From: Oncomelania hupensis
Lineage: Eukaryota; Mollusca; Gastropoda; Littorinimorpha; Pomatiopsidae
Length of the DNA: 64,000 nt
Direction: 5' to 3'
Assembly (NCBI GenBank): GCA_036898135.1
Contig: CM072527.1
Span: 30,381,555-30,445,554 of the forward strand
Position 1 is the first letter of the stretch. Every line of letters begins with the position of its first letter. The translations under genes were made by a program, and so were the position numbers. Positions 1 through 12,989 of the stretch are shown one piece after another. The notes under the pieces were generated by a model that worked only from the letters and a program-made list of their open reading frames with translations, searched no databases and was not told where the DNA came from.

Positions 1-158
1 AGCGATGTTGACATAGGTGTCATAACACAAACCTCTTCATTTTCCGGCTCATTCAGCTTACTACGCTTTTTCTCCCTGGCTTGCATCAATTGAGAACATC
101 TTTTTCGTCCACTCTTTCCTTTGAACTGCCGTGTAGGCGTCGATTTTGCAGGAGGCAT
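1..158 (-). CDS. 5' part of an unidentified protein-coding ORF, cut by window edge
   Basis: Reading the minus strand from an ATG at 158-156 gives 52 uninterrupted codons to the edge of the window. The predicted peptide begins MPPAKSTPTRQFKGKSGRKR and is very basic, with several Lys/Arg clusters that could be a nuclear localisation signal, then a more acidic stretch. Codon choice looks coding. I do not recognise the family. It could be the N-terminus of a DNA-binding or transposase-like protein, since the neighbourhood is transposon-rich. It is too short to exclude chance. Confidence 0.35.
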   Translation of the reverse strand, partial: MPPAKSTPTRQFKGKSGRKRCSQLMQAREKKRSKLNEPENEEVCVMTPMSTS

Positions 159-1269
159 TTCGGAATTTTATGTAAAAACTATAAATTCATTCGTTGTCGG
201 TACAATATCAGCGGAAACGTAAAGCCAACTTCTGCGCATGCGCATACATTTCCGACCAACACTTTGGCAGCCGAACGCCATTCGGGAGTAAAGAGAGCCA
301 ATCGGATAAAAATGCAAAGCAGGTCAAACAAGCAAGGTGAAGGCTGTTTCCATATATGGTACTTTCCGTACAAGATACTTGTTCTGTTCGCGCATCATTT
401 AGTCCTTCGTGAATAAACTAAGGGAGATCATCCCAATATGACAAGAAAGAGCATAGTTTTCTCGTTCGTGCGGTATATGACATGAGCCTATTTTTAGAAT
501 CGAAACTAGCGTAACTAAGGGTGGAAAATGAATGAAATGGAGGTATAAACAAACAAATTCATCATCAATATCCACACCCCACCCCACAAAAACATCAATT
601 TTAGGCATAAAAATGTAAATTTCAAGAAAAACTGATGTATTACAGTTATAGTAGACACATTGTAGATGCAAAATCTGTAAAAATCCCCAAAAGTGATTTT
701 TTGAAAAAAAATTAGATTTTATCATTTTTTTCGTGTTTAGTCTGGCCTTAAAGTTGAACTGAAACATTCTTCTTCCGAGATATAAAGAACAACTGGTGTT
801 AGATATCTGAACTTTCCACGATTCTAATTTTTTTTTTTTATTGTCAAATAAAACCATGGAATGATAACTTTTTCTTCTAGCAATCCCAAGTTATTCCGTG
901 TGGTGAAAAAAAAGCAAGAATTGTTTATAACGTCAGGTTATGATATGTAATTTTTATTTAAATCAAGAGTTTTGTTGCTTCTCCACTGTATTATGAGTGT
1001 TCAGAGTTTGACGAAACTAGTTCCCAACTTTGGTTGTTGTGCCCTCCAGTATCATCACTTTGGTTCAACTTTCTCAAATTAGTTTAGTTTTAACCATCAT
1101 TTAATTTACTTTTTAAACAATTTTGATTCAACTTTAAGTTAACATGCACATTTGTCGAACATGTGAATTTTCTTTAAGCGTGCCGGACTGGGCAGGCAAG
1201 GAAAAGGGATAAAACAAGAGTCTTGACCCTCTGCCCAGTAGTATTGTTCCTTTGACAAACTGTAGGTGA
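159..1269. other. AT-rich sequence with no recognised gene
   Basis: No convincing coding exon, RNA gene or element terminus was recognised. Short ORFs on both strands have no coding character. The right end carries one copy of the target duplication of the retroposon that starts at 1270. Confidence 0.5.
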
Positions 1270-2795
1270 CCCCCGTAGGGGTGCCGGGGGTTTCAGTATA
1301 AATAGTATCCCCACTTTCTGGAAACTTAGTGCTTTAAATTCCCACTGTCGCTGTCTTTCTCATTTGTTTTTTCTCATTCCTACTCTGTTCTATCAGTCTA
1401 CTATACTATCTTCTTCTTCGCTAGACCAGTCACCTACCTTTTTTCTTGAGAACTCTTCCTGGACAAAACTCCTCATTTGTGTGTGAGGTCCGTTGGATCA
1501 GCTTGGAAATATTGGACGCTTTCTGCCAGTTGGTCACTGGGGCTTCCTATGATGTTATTATTTGGCAATGTAGGCATTTAATATGTATGTGTTTTATTGA
1601 TATTTTATAATGATGTTTATATTCTATTTTGTTTTTGTAAAAGGAGGTTCGATAAATTAGTGTATAGCCTCAGCGTTCCCAGCGTGGGATGTCTTTATTG
1701 TAAAGTGACCGGCTGGTGGAGTGCCTTCAGTGTTACCACCAGAGTTGTTAGTCTTTACTTTTTTTCTTTAAAGAAATAAATTTTCCTTAATTTGGGTAAA
1801 ACATTAAAGAAAAAAAAATTTCTTTAATTTTTTTTTTAAATTAAAGAAATAAATTTTGTTTACTTTTTTTTAAAGAATTACATTTGCGGTAAATGCATGA
1901 ATGATTATTTATTGCTCAGCTCAGACCCAAAAAAGTGGTATGCAGTTAAAAAAAAACATACAACTTGTGTTAGAACCCATGTAATCTATGAACACACTGA
2001 AAAAAAAAATCAAGAACAAATAATGTGATTTGATTTGATATTTTATTAACAACAAGAATAGAGATGTTAGACTAATTTTTTTGTCTAATCTGTCCTTGCA
2101 ACACTCATTCACACCCCTTCGAAGCATTTTAACCCACGCACACCAATGAGACAAAGAAATTAAACTAAGCATTCAAATACAGCAGCTAGAATAAAAAGAA
2201 TTAAATTAAAAAATAGCGTCTCAGCTGACTTTCCTCCAACAATGTCGTAGTATTCCATAAACGCTTAAAAAAATTTTGGCAAACTTTTATCACTCGAATC
2301 ACTGCAGGAAGCCATGATCTTCTTTTCATGATCTCAAAATTTAATATGAACTGATGCATTATAGGCTAGCGGCAATGTCTACAAAGCTAATCCAAACCGC
2401 CTCAAAAGGCTGCAACTGGTTCAAACTGGCTTCGCGCATAGGCACCTGTTATTTGTGGTGGAAAATCAAACTGAAGTAACGAAATTTTTAACGAAAGAAA
2501 TCTATAATTGTTACTTTTATTTTTTAATTCGTTGAATTTTCTATATTTTTTTAAAAACATTAACGCGTTAAATTTTCTTTAACCAAAAATTTAATTTGCT
2601 AAATGAGTAAATCGTTAAATCTTCCAACCCTGGTTACCACTAGGGTTGTTTCGGCAGATCTTTTATGCGGATCAGGGGCGAGTCCTCTTTCAGCGAAGTT
2701 GTCTTGATTTTGTGGTCCTGATTTGGCTATACTGGTGCTGATTTGGCTCGGAAGAGTCCGCTGGACCTAAAGCAATAATTATGTAATGTAATGTA
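1270..2795 (+). repeat. Retroposon family A, copy 1, split by a hAT element
   Basis: Two homologous pieces (1270-1739 and 2641-2795) together make one copy of a retroposon seen again at 29370-29946 and, in pieces, within 27411-31568. The 5' end has a TATA box (TATAAATAG near 1298); the 3' end is a TGTAA repeat tail. It is flanked by near-identical 12-bp direct repeats, AACTGTAGGTGA (1258-1269) and AACTATAGGTGA (2796-2807). The interruption is the hAT element 1740-2632. No ORF of note. Confidence 0.75.
1740..2632. mobile_element. Non-autonomous hAT-type element, 893 bp, 8-bp TSD
   Basis: The ends are imperfect inverted repeats: CAGAGTTGTTAGTC on the left, and CAGGGTTGGAAGAT when the right end is read on the minus strand. 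Both sides carry the same 8-bp direct repeat GTTACCAC (1732-1739 and 2633-2640), the usual hAT duplication. Removing the element restores the sequence found in the other family-A copy at 29370-29946. The interior is A/T-rich and has no recognisable transposase, so it is a deletion derivative or MITE. Confidence 0.8.
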
Positions 2796-2807
2796 AACTA
2801 TAGGTGA

Positions 2808-3537
2808 TGGATGTTTAAATAAAAAACAAAATAAAGGAGGGGACAGAATTTTGCGGAAAATCTGGAAATGTAAAGACATATTTTGTGCTCACTCCCCCAA
2901 AAACAAATTTTCATATTTGTGCAAATCTGTGCGAGAGGAGTCCTAAAAAGTCCAAATATGACATCTGTATGTGCAAAACTTGCAAGTGGATTAATATCTC
3001 ATAACCTATTTCAAGTTCACACAATTTCATTTTTTGTCTAAAGTTATTAATATTGATTTATGATTCTTTGAGGCATAATAAATACTAATCAGACACACTG
3101 TATGCTTATTCTAGAATTTGAAAACAATGGGGGCAAGCCCCCCTCTGCCAAAAAAAAGTGGGGGATCAGGCCCCTCCTTTCTGAAAAAAATGGGGCGTAC
3201 ACTCGGCATGTACCTTTTTAGTTTCTTTATAAACCATTGTTTTGGGCTAGCTTGTCTGGCAAACGAGTGGAAACAAAGATCATTTTTCTGGGCCTTAAAG
3301 TACCACAAGAACGCACACAAACCAACACAGAAATGTAATATGCACTGTACATACCTGAGTATCCCCACTTTCATTGTGTTCATGCTGCAGTCTGTAAAAG
3401 TTTGACTTGAAAGTTTATTGAAATCATTCATGTTAATTGTTCTGTTCATTTTGTTCTTCTACAACTGAAAGTCTGCATCTGTGACATCAATTATATTCTG
3501 CAGTCTCTAAATGTTTGACTCTACTGAAAGTATAGAT
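2808..3537. other. Non-coding sequence with G/C-run hairpin, left of hAT relic
   Basis: No gene seen. Around 3127-3145 a G-run and a C-run separated by a few bases could form a hairpin, resembling the GC-rich subterminal blocks of the TIR elements further right. It may be the 3' untranslated side of the hAT relic at 3538-6241. No terminal repeat was identified. Confidence 0.4.
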
Positions 3538-6241
3538 CTACTGCTTAGCAGTAATCCTCCTGTTTTTCTTGCTTTTCCAAAGCTGCACCGCATCAGTGAA
3601 ATCGTGGAGTTCCACCGGGCTGCCCTCACACTTGATTGTCATCAGTGTGTTCAAACTTTCTTCCTTCATGCAGCTGCGCTTTGACGTCTTGATGTTGTTT
3701 TGTGCACTGAAACCATGCTCACAATCTGCAGTGTGCAGTGGCATGATGACTGCAAGCTGTGCTAGTGTTAGTAGATTTGGAAAACTGTCTTTGTGGTAGT
3801 CGTTCATGATCTTGTACAGAAGATTGACAGATTCTCGGGGGGTATTTGTTCTGAATTACTGTATCTTTTGCCAACTGCCATTCACCGCTAATTTTGTCTT
3901 TGTCTATGAGGGGTTCACAAGTGACCTTTTCTGTTGTTTTCTTTTGACCATGGAAGTTTGCTAGAGTACGCAATTCTGCATTTCCATACTCTTTCTGAGC
4001 TTCTTCTGAAAGAAAGGTCAAGGGACGCATGGCTAAAACAGAGAACGCCGATGCAACATCTGAGGATTCCTTAGGAAACCTGCGAGCTATGTTCTCACTC
4101 AAAGAATCACAAAAAGTGTCTCTGATCTCCTGTACTTCCTTTCCAGTTGCCCTCATATCATGGCCAAATTCGAGCTTCTTGCCTTTGTACTTAAGTTCAA
4201 CAACATCCCCAGCATCGTCTCTTTTCTTTTCAACGTGGTCTCGGATTTCTCTCTGATAATGTGTCTTGCCTTCCTTGGCTTGTTTGATTTTGTCTTGCAG
4301 TGTTGCTAAAGCTGGTTGAACAGTGGAAATGTCCAGGTCCCGCTTTTGCAGGATCATTGATAATTGGGATACAGAGGGCAAGATATCCAGTAGCACAGCC
4401 AGTATGGCGAGAAACTTGTACTGGCTGAAGACTTTCATGATTGGGCGTTTCTCGCTGTTCTTATTCTCAATGAAATAGGTGTACAATGAAGCCCAACACA
4501 CATACACTGTCCTGACTGCTTCTCAAAAGGATAACCATCTGATTTGATAGCATTCTTTTATTTTGAGTTGAGCCTCTTCTGATATTTTTTGAATTTCAAG
4601 CAGAGCATGTTTACGGTTACCTGACTTGGAACCTCCAAAATATTTGTAGAGGTCAGACAGAGTTGTCTCGACTTCTTTCATGAATGGAATGTTGCGCAAA
4701 GCTTGTGACGTTGCAAGGTTGAGGCGGTGGGCCATGCAGTGGATGTTGATCATAAACGGATTTTCCTTTTTCAGTAGAGCTGACACACTCAACTTTTTGC
4801 CTACCATGACCGATGCTCCATCAGAACCAAATCCAAAAGTCTTCTTTATGTCTTACCCATCTGCTTGCAGAGATTCTTTGAGGAAACCATACAACGTTAC
4901 AGCATCAGACTTGCTACTTTCAATTGTCACATTCCTCAAAAAGTAGGTGTGAGAAACAAAACTTGGATCAACAACCCGAACATATAAAACCATCTGCTTT
5001 GAAATTGATATGTCCGTACTTTCATCAACCAGTATCGAATACATGTTTGCATCTTAAATGTTGTTGACCAACTTCTGATGAATATCCTCAGCCACACAAG
5101 ACTGAAATTCCATACCAGAAGAACTTGAGAAATAATGTATGTTGCATTTTGAGCACATGAGAGAGACAATACTGCTTCACATCCTTTAAGTTTTTGAAGC
5201 TCCATCAGGCTGGTGTATTTTCTAATTGGTAGATCACAAGCCATCCAATGAACTGTCCTCATAGCAGCCAGAATACCTGCATCAAAATTGAATAAACATT
5301 ACTTCTACTTGAAATGACTATGCTCCTTTTATCAATAAATGATGTAGTCAAGAAGCATTTTGATCGTGGTGAAGTGTCACTATGAAAATGTACGTTCAAA
5401 ATCGAGCAAGTTCCGGTCATTTCAATCGTTATAATCAGCCACGCAAAACGAACTCAGTCCACAATTTACATATCATCATGTCAAAGAAGCATTCTAGTAT
5501 TGAATTCAAGCATTTATTTCGAAGGAAGTGTTACCTAGCCAACGAAATTAGCGGCGAAAATGATCGAAACGAACGCGCGGTTTCGGATCCGACACAGCCA
5601 GCGGCCATTAACGGAATTTGTTCGTGACGTTTTTTTTTCGTAAATAACGGTAAATGCACCGATAATTTGCGGAACAGTAACGATAAATATTGCTTGAGAA
5701 GAAAAAGCAATGGAGAAAAATATAGATCTAGACCAACCTTCGTCTGCGCCCGTCAAGTTTCGCTGGTTTGCCACATTCACGGCGTCTGCATAGTCACGAC
5801 GAAGTCCGTCTTCCTGAATGGAAATTTGATGGTCTTTCATTTCCAAATGACGTCGATCGTACTTGTTAGAAAGTTTGTGCATCCAGTCGTGAACGTGTTA
5901 CACTTCTTGTGCTTTACACAAACTGTGCAAATCATTGCGCCATCGTCATTTCTGGCAAGCCACGGCCATTTTGTCAGCCATTTTTCTTGGAAGTGATGCT
6001 GTTTCAATGTCTGTTGCGTAGCAGCGCTCTCCGACGTGTCAGTTTCGGCCGGCGTTGTAGTTGATGTTTGACTAGATGAAGATCCATCATCCTTTCTCTT
6101 CTTAGAGACAACGCCACCACTGAATACAAAGTCAAACAGTGTTCGTTTCTTCGAAGACGCCATCGTAACCGCGTCTTTCTGCTTCGCAAATTTTGGAGCC
6201 AAAGGAACTTCTAAGTGAAGTGTACGTGATTGGTCAAACAT
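3538..6241 (-). pseudogene. Decayed hAT transposase gene (zinc finger, DDE core, dimerisation domain)
   Basis: Successive minus-strand ORF pieces follow the order of a hAT transposase. Near 6000-5860 is a TTF/BED-like zinc-finger start (WLTKWPW...ICTVC). Near 5044-4980 is the first catalytic block with ILVDESTD. Near 4740-4700 is INIHCMAHRLNL. Near 3760-3620 is the C-terminal dimerisation motif (HTADCEHGFSAQNN). It looks like the ZNF862/KIAA1586-like hAT group. The pieces lie in different frames with stops between them, and the 5535-5882 segment reads into non-homologous sequence, so the gene is broken or was originally intron-containing. Terminal inverted repeats were not found. Domain order and motifs are seen; family assignment is from memory. 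Confidence 0.75.
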
Positions 6242-7025
6242 TTTACATTATGAGAGCGGCGACCAATGAAAACTCAGATACATCGTAGACGCGGAACCAA
6301 TGTATTTGTGCTTGTCTTCCTTCCGGTTACCCTGGGCTAGTACAACTTATGTTATTAGTACAACTTATGTTAATCTGATGAATAAAAATTGATGCAACAA
6401 CAACAACCTGGGCAAGCAGACGACAAATTGAATTTACCGATGGATTGCCAGCGGCGATTCTTCTGATTTGCGAGATTCTTTAAAAGGGCGCGGGATCGCG
6501 AACGCGCACGTCGTAATTTTTTGCGGGAATGGAAATATTTCAGCGTAATCCCGCGAATTACGCGCTCTAAAACAAGCTCTGTTGAGTGGCAGTGACACAT
6601 ACTATGCACATTTGGTCAACCTCACTCCAAGATCAATGTCACTGGACTGTCCAAAATCGGTTTGTATATGTACTATGAACTGACCTTGACCATAAACTAT
6701 TAAAGATATAGAGTCCAAACTTCTTTTTGTTATTGTTGTTGTATTGTTTTTATTATTTATTCTTTGTTATTTATTATTATTCAACAAAAAAGCAAACAAA
6801 GAAATATCAGAGAAAATGTTTTAATATATAAATAAATAAGCCCACTTGTCCTAATCTTGAAATGAAACAAAAAATCTCGAGTAGTCCAAGGCTCAGAGGG
6901 AAAAAAAGATAAAGGAGAGAGAAAAAAAATGAATAAGATAAAATAAAGATAAAGTAAAAAAAAAATTAATACAATTTAAAAAAATACAGATATTAACCTT
7001 TGTTTAACCTTTAAATAAATCCCTT
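6242..7025. other. AT-rich spacer with no gene
   Basis: Nothing coding was recognised. A 38-bp block at about 6355-6392 (GTACAACTTATGTTAATCTG and following bases) recurs almost exactly at 12088-12120. Its first half is also tandemly duplicated here (6339-6370). The stretch from 6700 is A/T-rich low complexity. Confidence 0.5.
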
Positions 7026-7042
7026 CTCTCTCTCTCTCTCTG

Positions 7043-7080
<38 letters not shown>
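7026..7080. repeat. (CT)n-TGTATA-(GA)n inverted dinucleotide tract
   Basis: A CT tract is followed by the 6-bp TGTATA and then a GA tract. The two arms are complementary, so the whole block can fold into a hairpin. Confidence 0.9.
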
Positions 7081-7083
<3 letters not shown>

Positions 7084-7247
7084 TTGTAGTTTTGGTGGTT
7101 TGGGCGACCCCTATTATATCGGTTAAAATTCCTTAGACAGATTTACTGTGAAATTTAGGAAGACTTGCCTACATCAACAATACATTTCCTTTATTGCAAC
7201 TACAGTGTATGTAGTTTTGACAGACATAGCAAACCTATGAGGTCTAC

Positions 7248-8270
7248 CACAAGTATATCAACTAACAAGTTAGTATCTAGTATTGCCCCCAGTCGACGTG
7301 CGGTGGTCCCGTTGCCCTTGGTTTTAGCCACAAGCTGAGACGGGGGTATCCCAAACCTAAAAATATAATAGAGAATTCTGGGAAATCTGTTCAAGGGAAG
7401 TAACTGATAACTAGCTACAGTTGAAGTCATGGTCGCCATTTCTCGCGAAGATGTGCTGGCTGAAATTAAACGAAAGTTGGGAGAGAAACTGCATATTTCT
7501 GATAGTAAACAAAGGCTTTGCTCAATTATCGAAGGAGAACACGATGGATTTATAGAAACATGCACACATGTATGTGAGCTCAGTGCAGGCGATCGTGAGT
7601 CTCAGTGAACGATTGTTCGCCATTGTCATTGATTCAGCTGCTCAGATCGCTTCGATGTGATGGTTCATTTATCGCTTGAATCACACTGTATAATGCACAT
7701 GCAAATTCTGTCAAAGATATGATGATTTGAGCATATGTTTGATTCCGTACCGATTGGAAGGTGGGGTGGAAAAATTCAATCATGGTGATGATCAATCCTA
7801 TTTTGCAATGGTGGTTAGGCCTACTTTATTTGTATGGTCACGGGTACTTACCTTTTGTAGTTTGTGTGCTGTTTGTTCTGTCGGCCTTGAGTATTTGCGT
7901 CGCCTTGGCTCATTGTACTTTGTTGTGGTCTCGCTCTCTTTTGATTTTTGAAAGCAAATTCAAATTGCATTGTTATCCAGCAGCATGCGAGGTCAAATTA
8001 GACGAATTCAGATCTAACCAATGTTCTGGTGACGCCATTTTCGTTGTGTCTCGTGTGCCATGCACCAATCCCGAAGAGTCCTGCCGACGTCATTTCAGAA
8101 AAGGATTTCCCTGCCCATAATTCCCCTGGGTTTTGAAGTTTCTAAACAATTATTTTAGGCCGACGACGCTCTATGGAGCGCAAAGCATGTCAAGGGAAGC
8201 AACCGGTTGTACGCGCACGTCGACAGAGACATAGAAGGGAGATACTAACTTGTTAGTTGATATACTTGTG
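7248..8270. mobile_element. TIR DNA element, 1023 bp, 7-bp TSD, unclassified
   Basis: The outer 31 bp are perfect inverted repeats starting CACAAGTATATCAAC. Similarity continues further in with a shared GTCGACGTGCG block. The element is bounded by the 7-bp direct repeat GGTCTAC (7241-7247 and 8271-8277). Within the TIR, ACTAACAAGTTAGT is itself palindromic. No transposase was recognised, but an exon-like ORF lies at 7429-7608. The superfamily is not clear: CA-ended TIRs with a 7-bp duplication could be a P-like or divergent hAT group. Confidence 0.75.
7429..7608 (+). CDS. 59-codon exon-like ORF inside the TIR element
   Basis: The ORF starts MVAISREDVLAEIKRKLGEK and is rich in charged residues, with a helical look and an in-frame ATG in fair context (AAGTCATGG). 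Codon use looks coding. A good splice donor, ACAT|GTATGT, lies at 7569/7570, so the real exon may end after about 47 codons and join something downstream. I do not recognise the protein. It may be a first exon of a degenerate transposase, or host sequence captured by the element. Confidence 0.4.
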   Translation: MVAISREDVLAEIKRKLGEKLHISDSKQRLCSIIEGEHDGFIETCTHVCELSAGDRESQ

Positions 8271-8307
8271 GGTCTACCTATTGTTTACTAAGTAAATGGA
8301 CATCATT

Positions 8308-9409
8308 AGGGTGTTGGAGAGAGTAGGCTTCCTTGACGCACACCGATTGTTCTGAACCAGTTTCCGATGGCGCTGTAATGGAGGACTGCACTGGTAGCCT
8401 TGTCATACAGGCTTTTGATGACTTCAAGAATTTTAGGGCTGATGTTGTACACTCTCATGGTTGCCCACAGAGCTGCATGTCAAACTCGGTCAAACGCCTT
8501 CTTGAAGTCTACGAACACATGACATAGATGTTATTGGTGCTGTAGGTATTTCTCGCAGATTATTTTGAGGTTGAAAATCTGTTCAGTGGTACTTCGCCCT
8601 GCCCTGAATCCTGCTTGTTCTTCAGCTATGATTGGTTCAACTTGGGGGTTCAACCTGTTGAGTATTATTTTCAGGAGGACCTTGCTGGGATGGCTGATGA
8701 GGCTGATGGTGCGGTAATTTTAACACTCCTGAAGGGTGCCTTTTTTTGGAAGAGTGATGACAAGCGACTGGGTCCATGGTGTAGTCTAGTCCTCACTCTG
8801 CCAGATCTTGTTACAGATAATGGTGAGGGCGTCAATCATCGCTTCTCCTCCTGCTTGAAGCAATTCCGCTGATTTCCGCTTCTTCAGCGATTGCACTGCT
8901 GCCTCAACTTCTCCTCGGAGAATCGGGAGGATTTCTTCTTCTTCTCTGTTCTCAGAACATGCTAGAACTGATGGGTCTCCGTTTGATGTGTAGTTGTAAA
9001 GGTCAGAGCAGCACTCTGTCCATCTGTCCAAGACTTCTTGTTCTTCTGTAAGGCATATGCCAGACTTGCTTTGGATCGTGGAGACCTTGGGCTGTTTTAC
9101 ACTTGTCAGCCGCTTCACAGCCTGGTAGGCCTTCTTGCTGTTGTTCTTGTTCAGACTGTTTTCTATTTCCTGGCATTGCTGTTCTAACTTCTATCCAGTT
9201 CTCCTTTGCTGTGCGCATGTCTTTTCGGATGACATTGTTGATTCTTCGGTAGGCATCAGCTCTCTGTGAGGTGTTCTTTTTCTTTTTCATTTGTCTTCGT
9301 TTATCACACAGATCCAAAAGTTCAGGTGTGATCCACAGCTTCTTCTTTGGCCGGTGCTTGCCAAGGATGTCAGTGGCGGCATCCGTCACATCTGAGTTGA
9401 AGGTGGTGG
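8308..9409 (-). pseudogene. LINE (RTE-like) reverse transcriptase fragment
   Basis: Read on the minus strand, this encodes the region between the endonuclease and the RT palm. There is a basic linker (RPKKKLWITPELLDLCDKRR near 9340), then the RT fingers, and the RT box A region (FVDFKKAFDRV near 8510). Frameshifts and at least one stop break it. It ends at 8308 in RT box B, at nearly the same place where the oppositely oriented piece at 13328 begins, with about 110 bp of overlap. Family: non-LTR retrotransposon; the RTE assignment rests on the matching 3' ends at 14340 and 55260. Confidence 0.75.
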
Positions 9410-9960
9410 TCATGGTGAATGAATGAATTAATGAATAATTTATAAAGCGCGTAAATATCTCCACACCGACGGGCATGATCGCAGCGCTGGTGGGAGGGAG
9501 GTGGATAAACACACACACACACGCACGCACACACACAGTGGCGGGAAGGTTGCATAGATCATAACTTAACATTTTAACTTATTCACTATCGCTCAAAACA
9601 TTCTAGCAGGCAGACCAGACAATTAACATTTACATGTATGCAATACTTTCACGCAGTGACTTATGAAATTGGGATGAGATCAGATAGTTTTACATCCAGC
9701 TAAGCAAGAAGAGAAGAAATTTGTTTTCAAGTTTCTGCGAAATGCTTTGACGCGACAGAGTCTATTCTCTTTATGCCTTCTGGAAGAGCATACCATCAGA
9801 CCGGTGCAGTGTATCTGAAAGACCTCTGTCCATAGCTCTTAGTCCTACACTGCTTGTGCCCAGGAACAACGAACAGAGACTTGGAAGCTGAGCAGAGGCA
9901 GCGAGATGGTTCGTACACATTCATGGTGATAACATCTAGCTCACCAGCTCCCAAAAGGAT
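9410..9960. repeat. Dispersed repeat with (TGAA)n edge and CA-rich block
   Basis: It begins with a TGAATGAATGAAT tract, then a TTTATAAAGCGCG motif typical of mollusc SINE-like tails, and a (CA)n tract near 9509-9535. The rest resembles no coding sequence. It abuts the truncated LINE. The right boundary near the A-run at 9966 is uncertain. Confidence 0.4.
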
Positions 9961-10507
9961 CAGGTGAAAAAAAAAAAGAATAAAAAGTCAAGTAGCTTAG
10001 TGGTAACATGAAAGCTGTAGGAATGTTTCGGTCAGAGAGGCTAAAGGTCTGTAACCGAAACATTACCTTTTTATTTTGCAACTTGTTTTGTTTGTGTTCC
10101 CAGTCAATTTGCATTCGGCGAAACGTATTTCTAGTGTTCTTGTTCATTTTGTTAAATATTTGTGCTTAAAATAAACTTTCAAGTGCAGTCTAACAGCAAC
10201 CCAGTGTTCCATATGTGTGAAATGTATGGCTTTGTTTGAAAAGCTTCTATAGGGTTCTTGTTTTAATCCTTTATCTTTTGTGCACACTTATGTCTGAAGT
10301 GAAATCTATTTACAAGTCCGCATTAAAAACAAGACTAGACTATCTTGGGAATCTCACTTTCAAGATATGGGTTAAATCTGTCCGTTTTTACTTTTAGGTG
10401 CCATACAATTCAGAAAGGTGTCTTCTATAAATATTACATGCAAAGTTTTAGACCAAAAGGAAGAACTGAATACTGTAGTGGTTCTTATTTCTAAAAATCT
10501 CATTAGC
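9961..10507. other. Spacer with no recognised feature
   Basis: A/T-rich DNA with no coding exon recognised. The last five bases before the next element (10508-10512, GTAAC) are its target duplication. Confidence 0.5.
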
Positions 10508-10512
10508 GTAAC

Positions 10513-11741
10513 CAGGGCCGGATCCAGGGGGGGGGGGGGGGTTACCTGGGTTCCGGAACCCCCCCTCCAAACTTTAAAAAAAAATTAATTTTGTTTTATG
10601 CACAGAGGTTTAATTTTTTAAAAATTGTTTTTAAAACATTGCAGTTTTTATTCACTTTTGGTCCAAGGTACAAATAGTTATTTATAGACAATTCAACGGA
10701 AATCCATTTCAAGGGATCCGTTGAAACGTCCAAAGCGTTTTCCCGTTGAAACGACCAAGTAACCCAACCCCTAAGCCTAAATTAGTAAATGCAGCCATAT
10801 TTTCCTGTTCTGTCCGCAAGCCTCTTCCAGCACCTTCACCTTGATACTGCCCTAATCCCCCAAAAACGACTTTTTAGAAATATTAATTAAGATGCTAAGT
10901 TGATAATTATGAACTATAATTCGTTGCCTGGTTTGGTGAAGTCAGCAAAATGGCAAATGCTTTGACAACTGATGTTATTGTTCCTCGTCAAGCATCCCGA
11001 CAGACTCTCCGTGACAACCAACCTGCGGCCACTCCAGAAGAATATTTCAAGATTAGCATTGCCATTCCTTTCTTGGAACACCTGTCAACCGAATTGGACT
11101 CGAGGTTCAAAAATGCTGACCTAGCAAGTTGATGGTCTCTGTCTGGTGCCAAGCACTTTAATAGACAACCAGGATGGTTTCATGCAGGTTCCAGAAGGGG
11201 TGAAGACACTGGCAATGTTGTGGGAGTCTGACCTACCAGACAACGCTACCCTTGATGCACAATACCAACGGTGGGTTTGCAAATGGCGAAGTGCTGCTGA
11301 GAATGTGACAGCTATCATCCCATCCACGGCATCAGAAGCACTGAAACATTGTGACGGGGATTTTTATCCCAACCTGTTCATCATGCTAAAGAACCTTTGC
11401 ACCCTGCCTGTCACTATTGCCGAGTGTGAGCGTTCAAACAGTCAGTTGCGCAACCTGAAAAACTACCTGCGCTCTACAATGGGGCAACAGAGGCTCAATG
11501 GACTTGCTTTACTGAAAGTGCACAGGGATGTTGATATTGACTTCAAAGAGGCAGTGAACTGTTTTGCCAGAAGATACAATTCACAAATGGTACTAATGCC
11601 GGAGAACCTAGTGCAGCAAGACTGAAAATGAAAGCAGGGCGGTGATGTTCATAAACTACAAGGTAAAGCTTTATACCGTTAGCGATCGACAAAAAGTAGT
11701 GAATAATAATAGTATACAAAACATCTCTGCTGATAAATAAA

Positions 11742-11772
<31 letters not shown>

Positions 11773-12032
11773 TGTTGTTTTTTTAAGGGAGGTGCAGAGG
11801 ATAATTTTTGTACCTCAGAGTTTGTCAGTTCAACTGTTAAAAAAGCTCAAAGTCCCAGACCATCACAAATGGCTTTTTAAAGGTTCAGATAGCACCAGAT
11901 TGCACCATTTTGCATCCTTGAAAAAAAAAATTTCCGGGGGCGCATGCCCCCGGACCCCCCTAGAAGGCTCGGCGCTTTGCGCCTTCGCTGAACCTGTAAC
12001 CCCCCCTTCGACTTTCCCCAGGTCCGGCCCTG
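10513..12032 (+). mobile_element. hAT-like element, 1520 bp, 5-bp TSD
   Basis: The terminal inverted repeats begin CAGGGCCGGA. The 5-bp direct repeat GTAAC flanks both ends (10508-10512, 12033-12037). Near the right end is a GC-rich palindromic block (CCGGGGGCGCATGCCCCCGG near 11936), shared with the element at 16994-18163. A partial transposase lies inside (10950-11625). A (GT)n tract at about 11742-11772 and a G-run at 10528-10542 are also inside. The element is internally deleted. Confidence 0.85.
10950..11625 (+). pseudogene. C-terminal part of a hAT transposase (P52rIPK/THAP12-like)
   Basis: Two reading frames cover one protein. 10950-11132 carries TPEEYFKISIAIPFLEHL and a stop. 11146-11625 carries the hAT dimerisation region, with LPVTIAECERSNSQLRNLKN followed by a LxxLxxLxVHRD-type helix (about residues 85-145). 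This matches the family annotated as 52 kDa repressor of the inhibitor of protein kinase-like, which is hAT-derived. The catalytic N-terminal two-thirds is missing, and a frame break near 11133 separates the pieces. It cannot make a working transposase. It shares its element with TIRs of 5-bp-TSD type. Confidence 0.75.
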
Positions 12033-12037
12033 GTAAC

Positions 12038-12989
<952 letters not shown>

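Noticed and set aside
7761..8120. 119-codon hydrophobic plus ORF inside the TIR element
   Set aside because: Hydrophobicity comes from T/G-rich DNA; no signal peptide plus domain logic, and a competing frame overlaps. Left as non-coding element interior.
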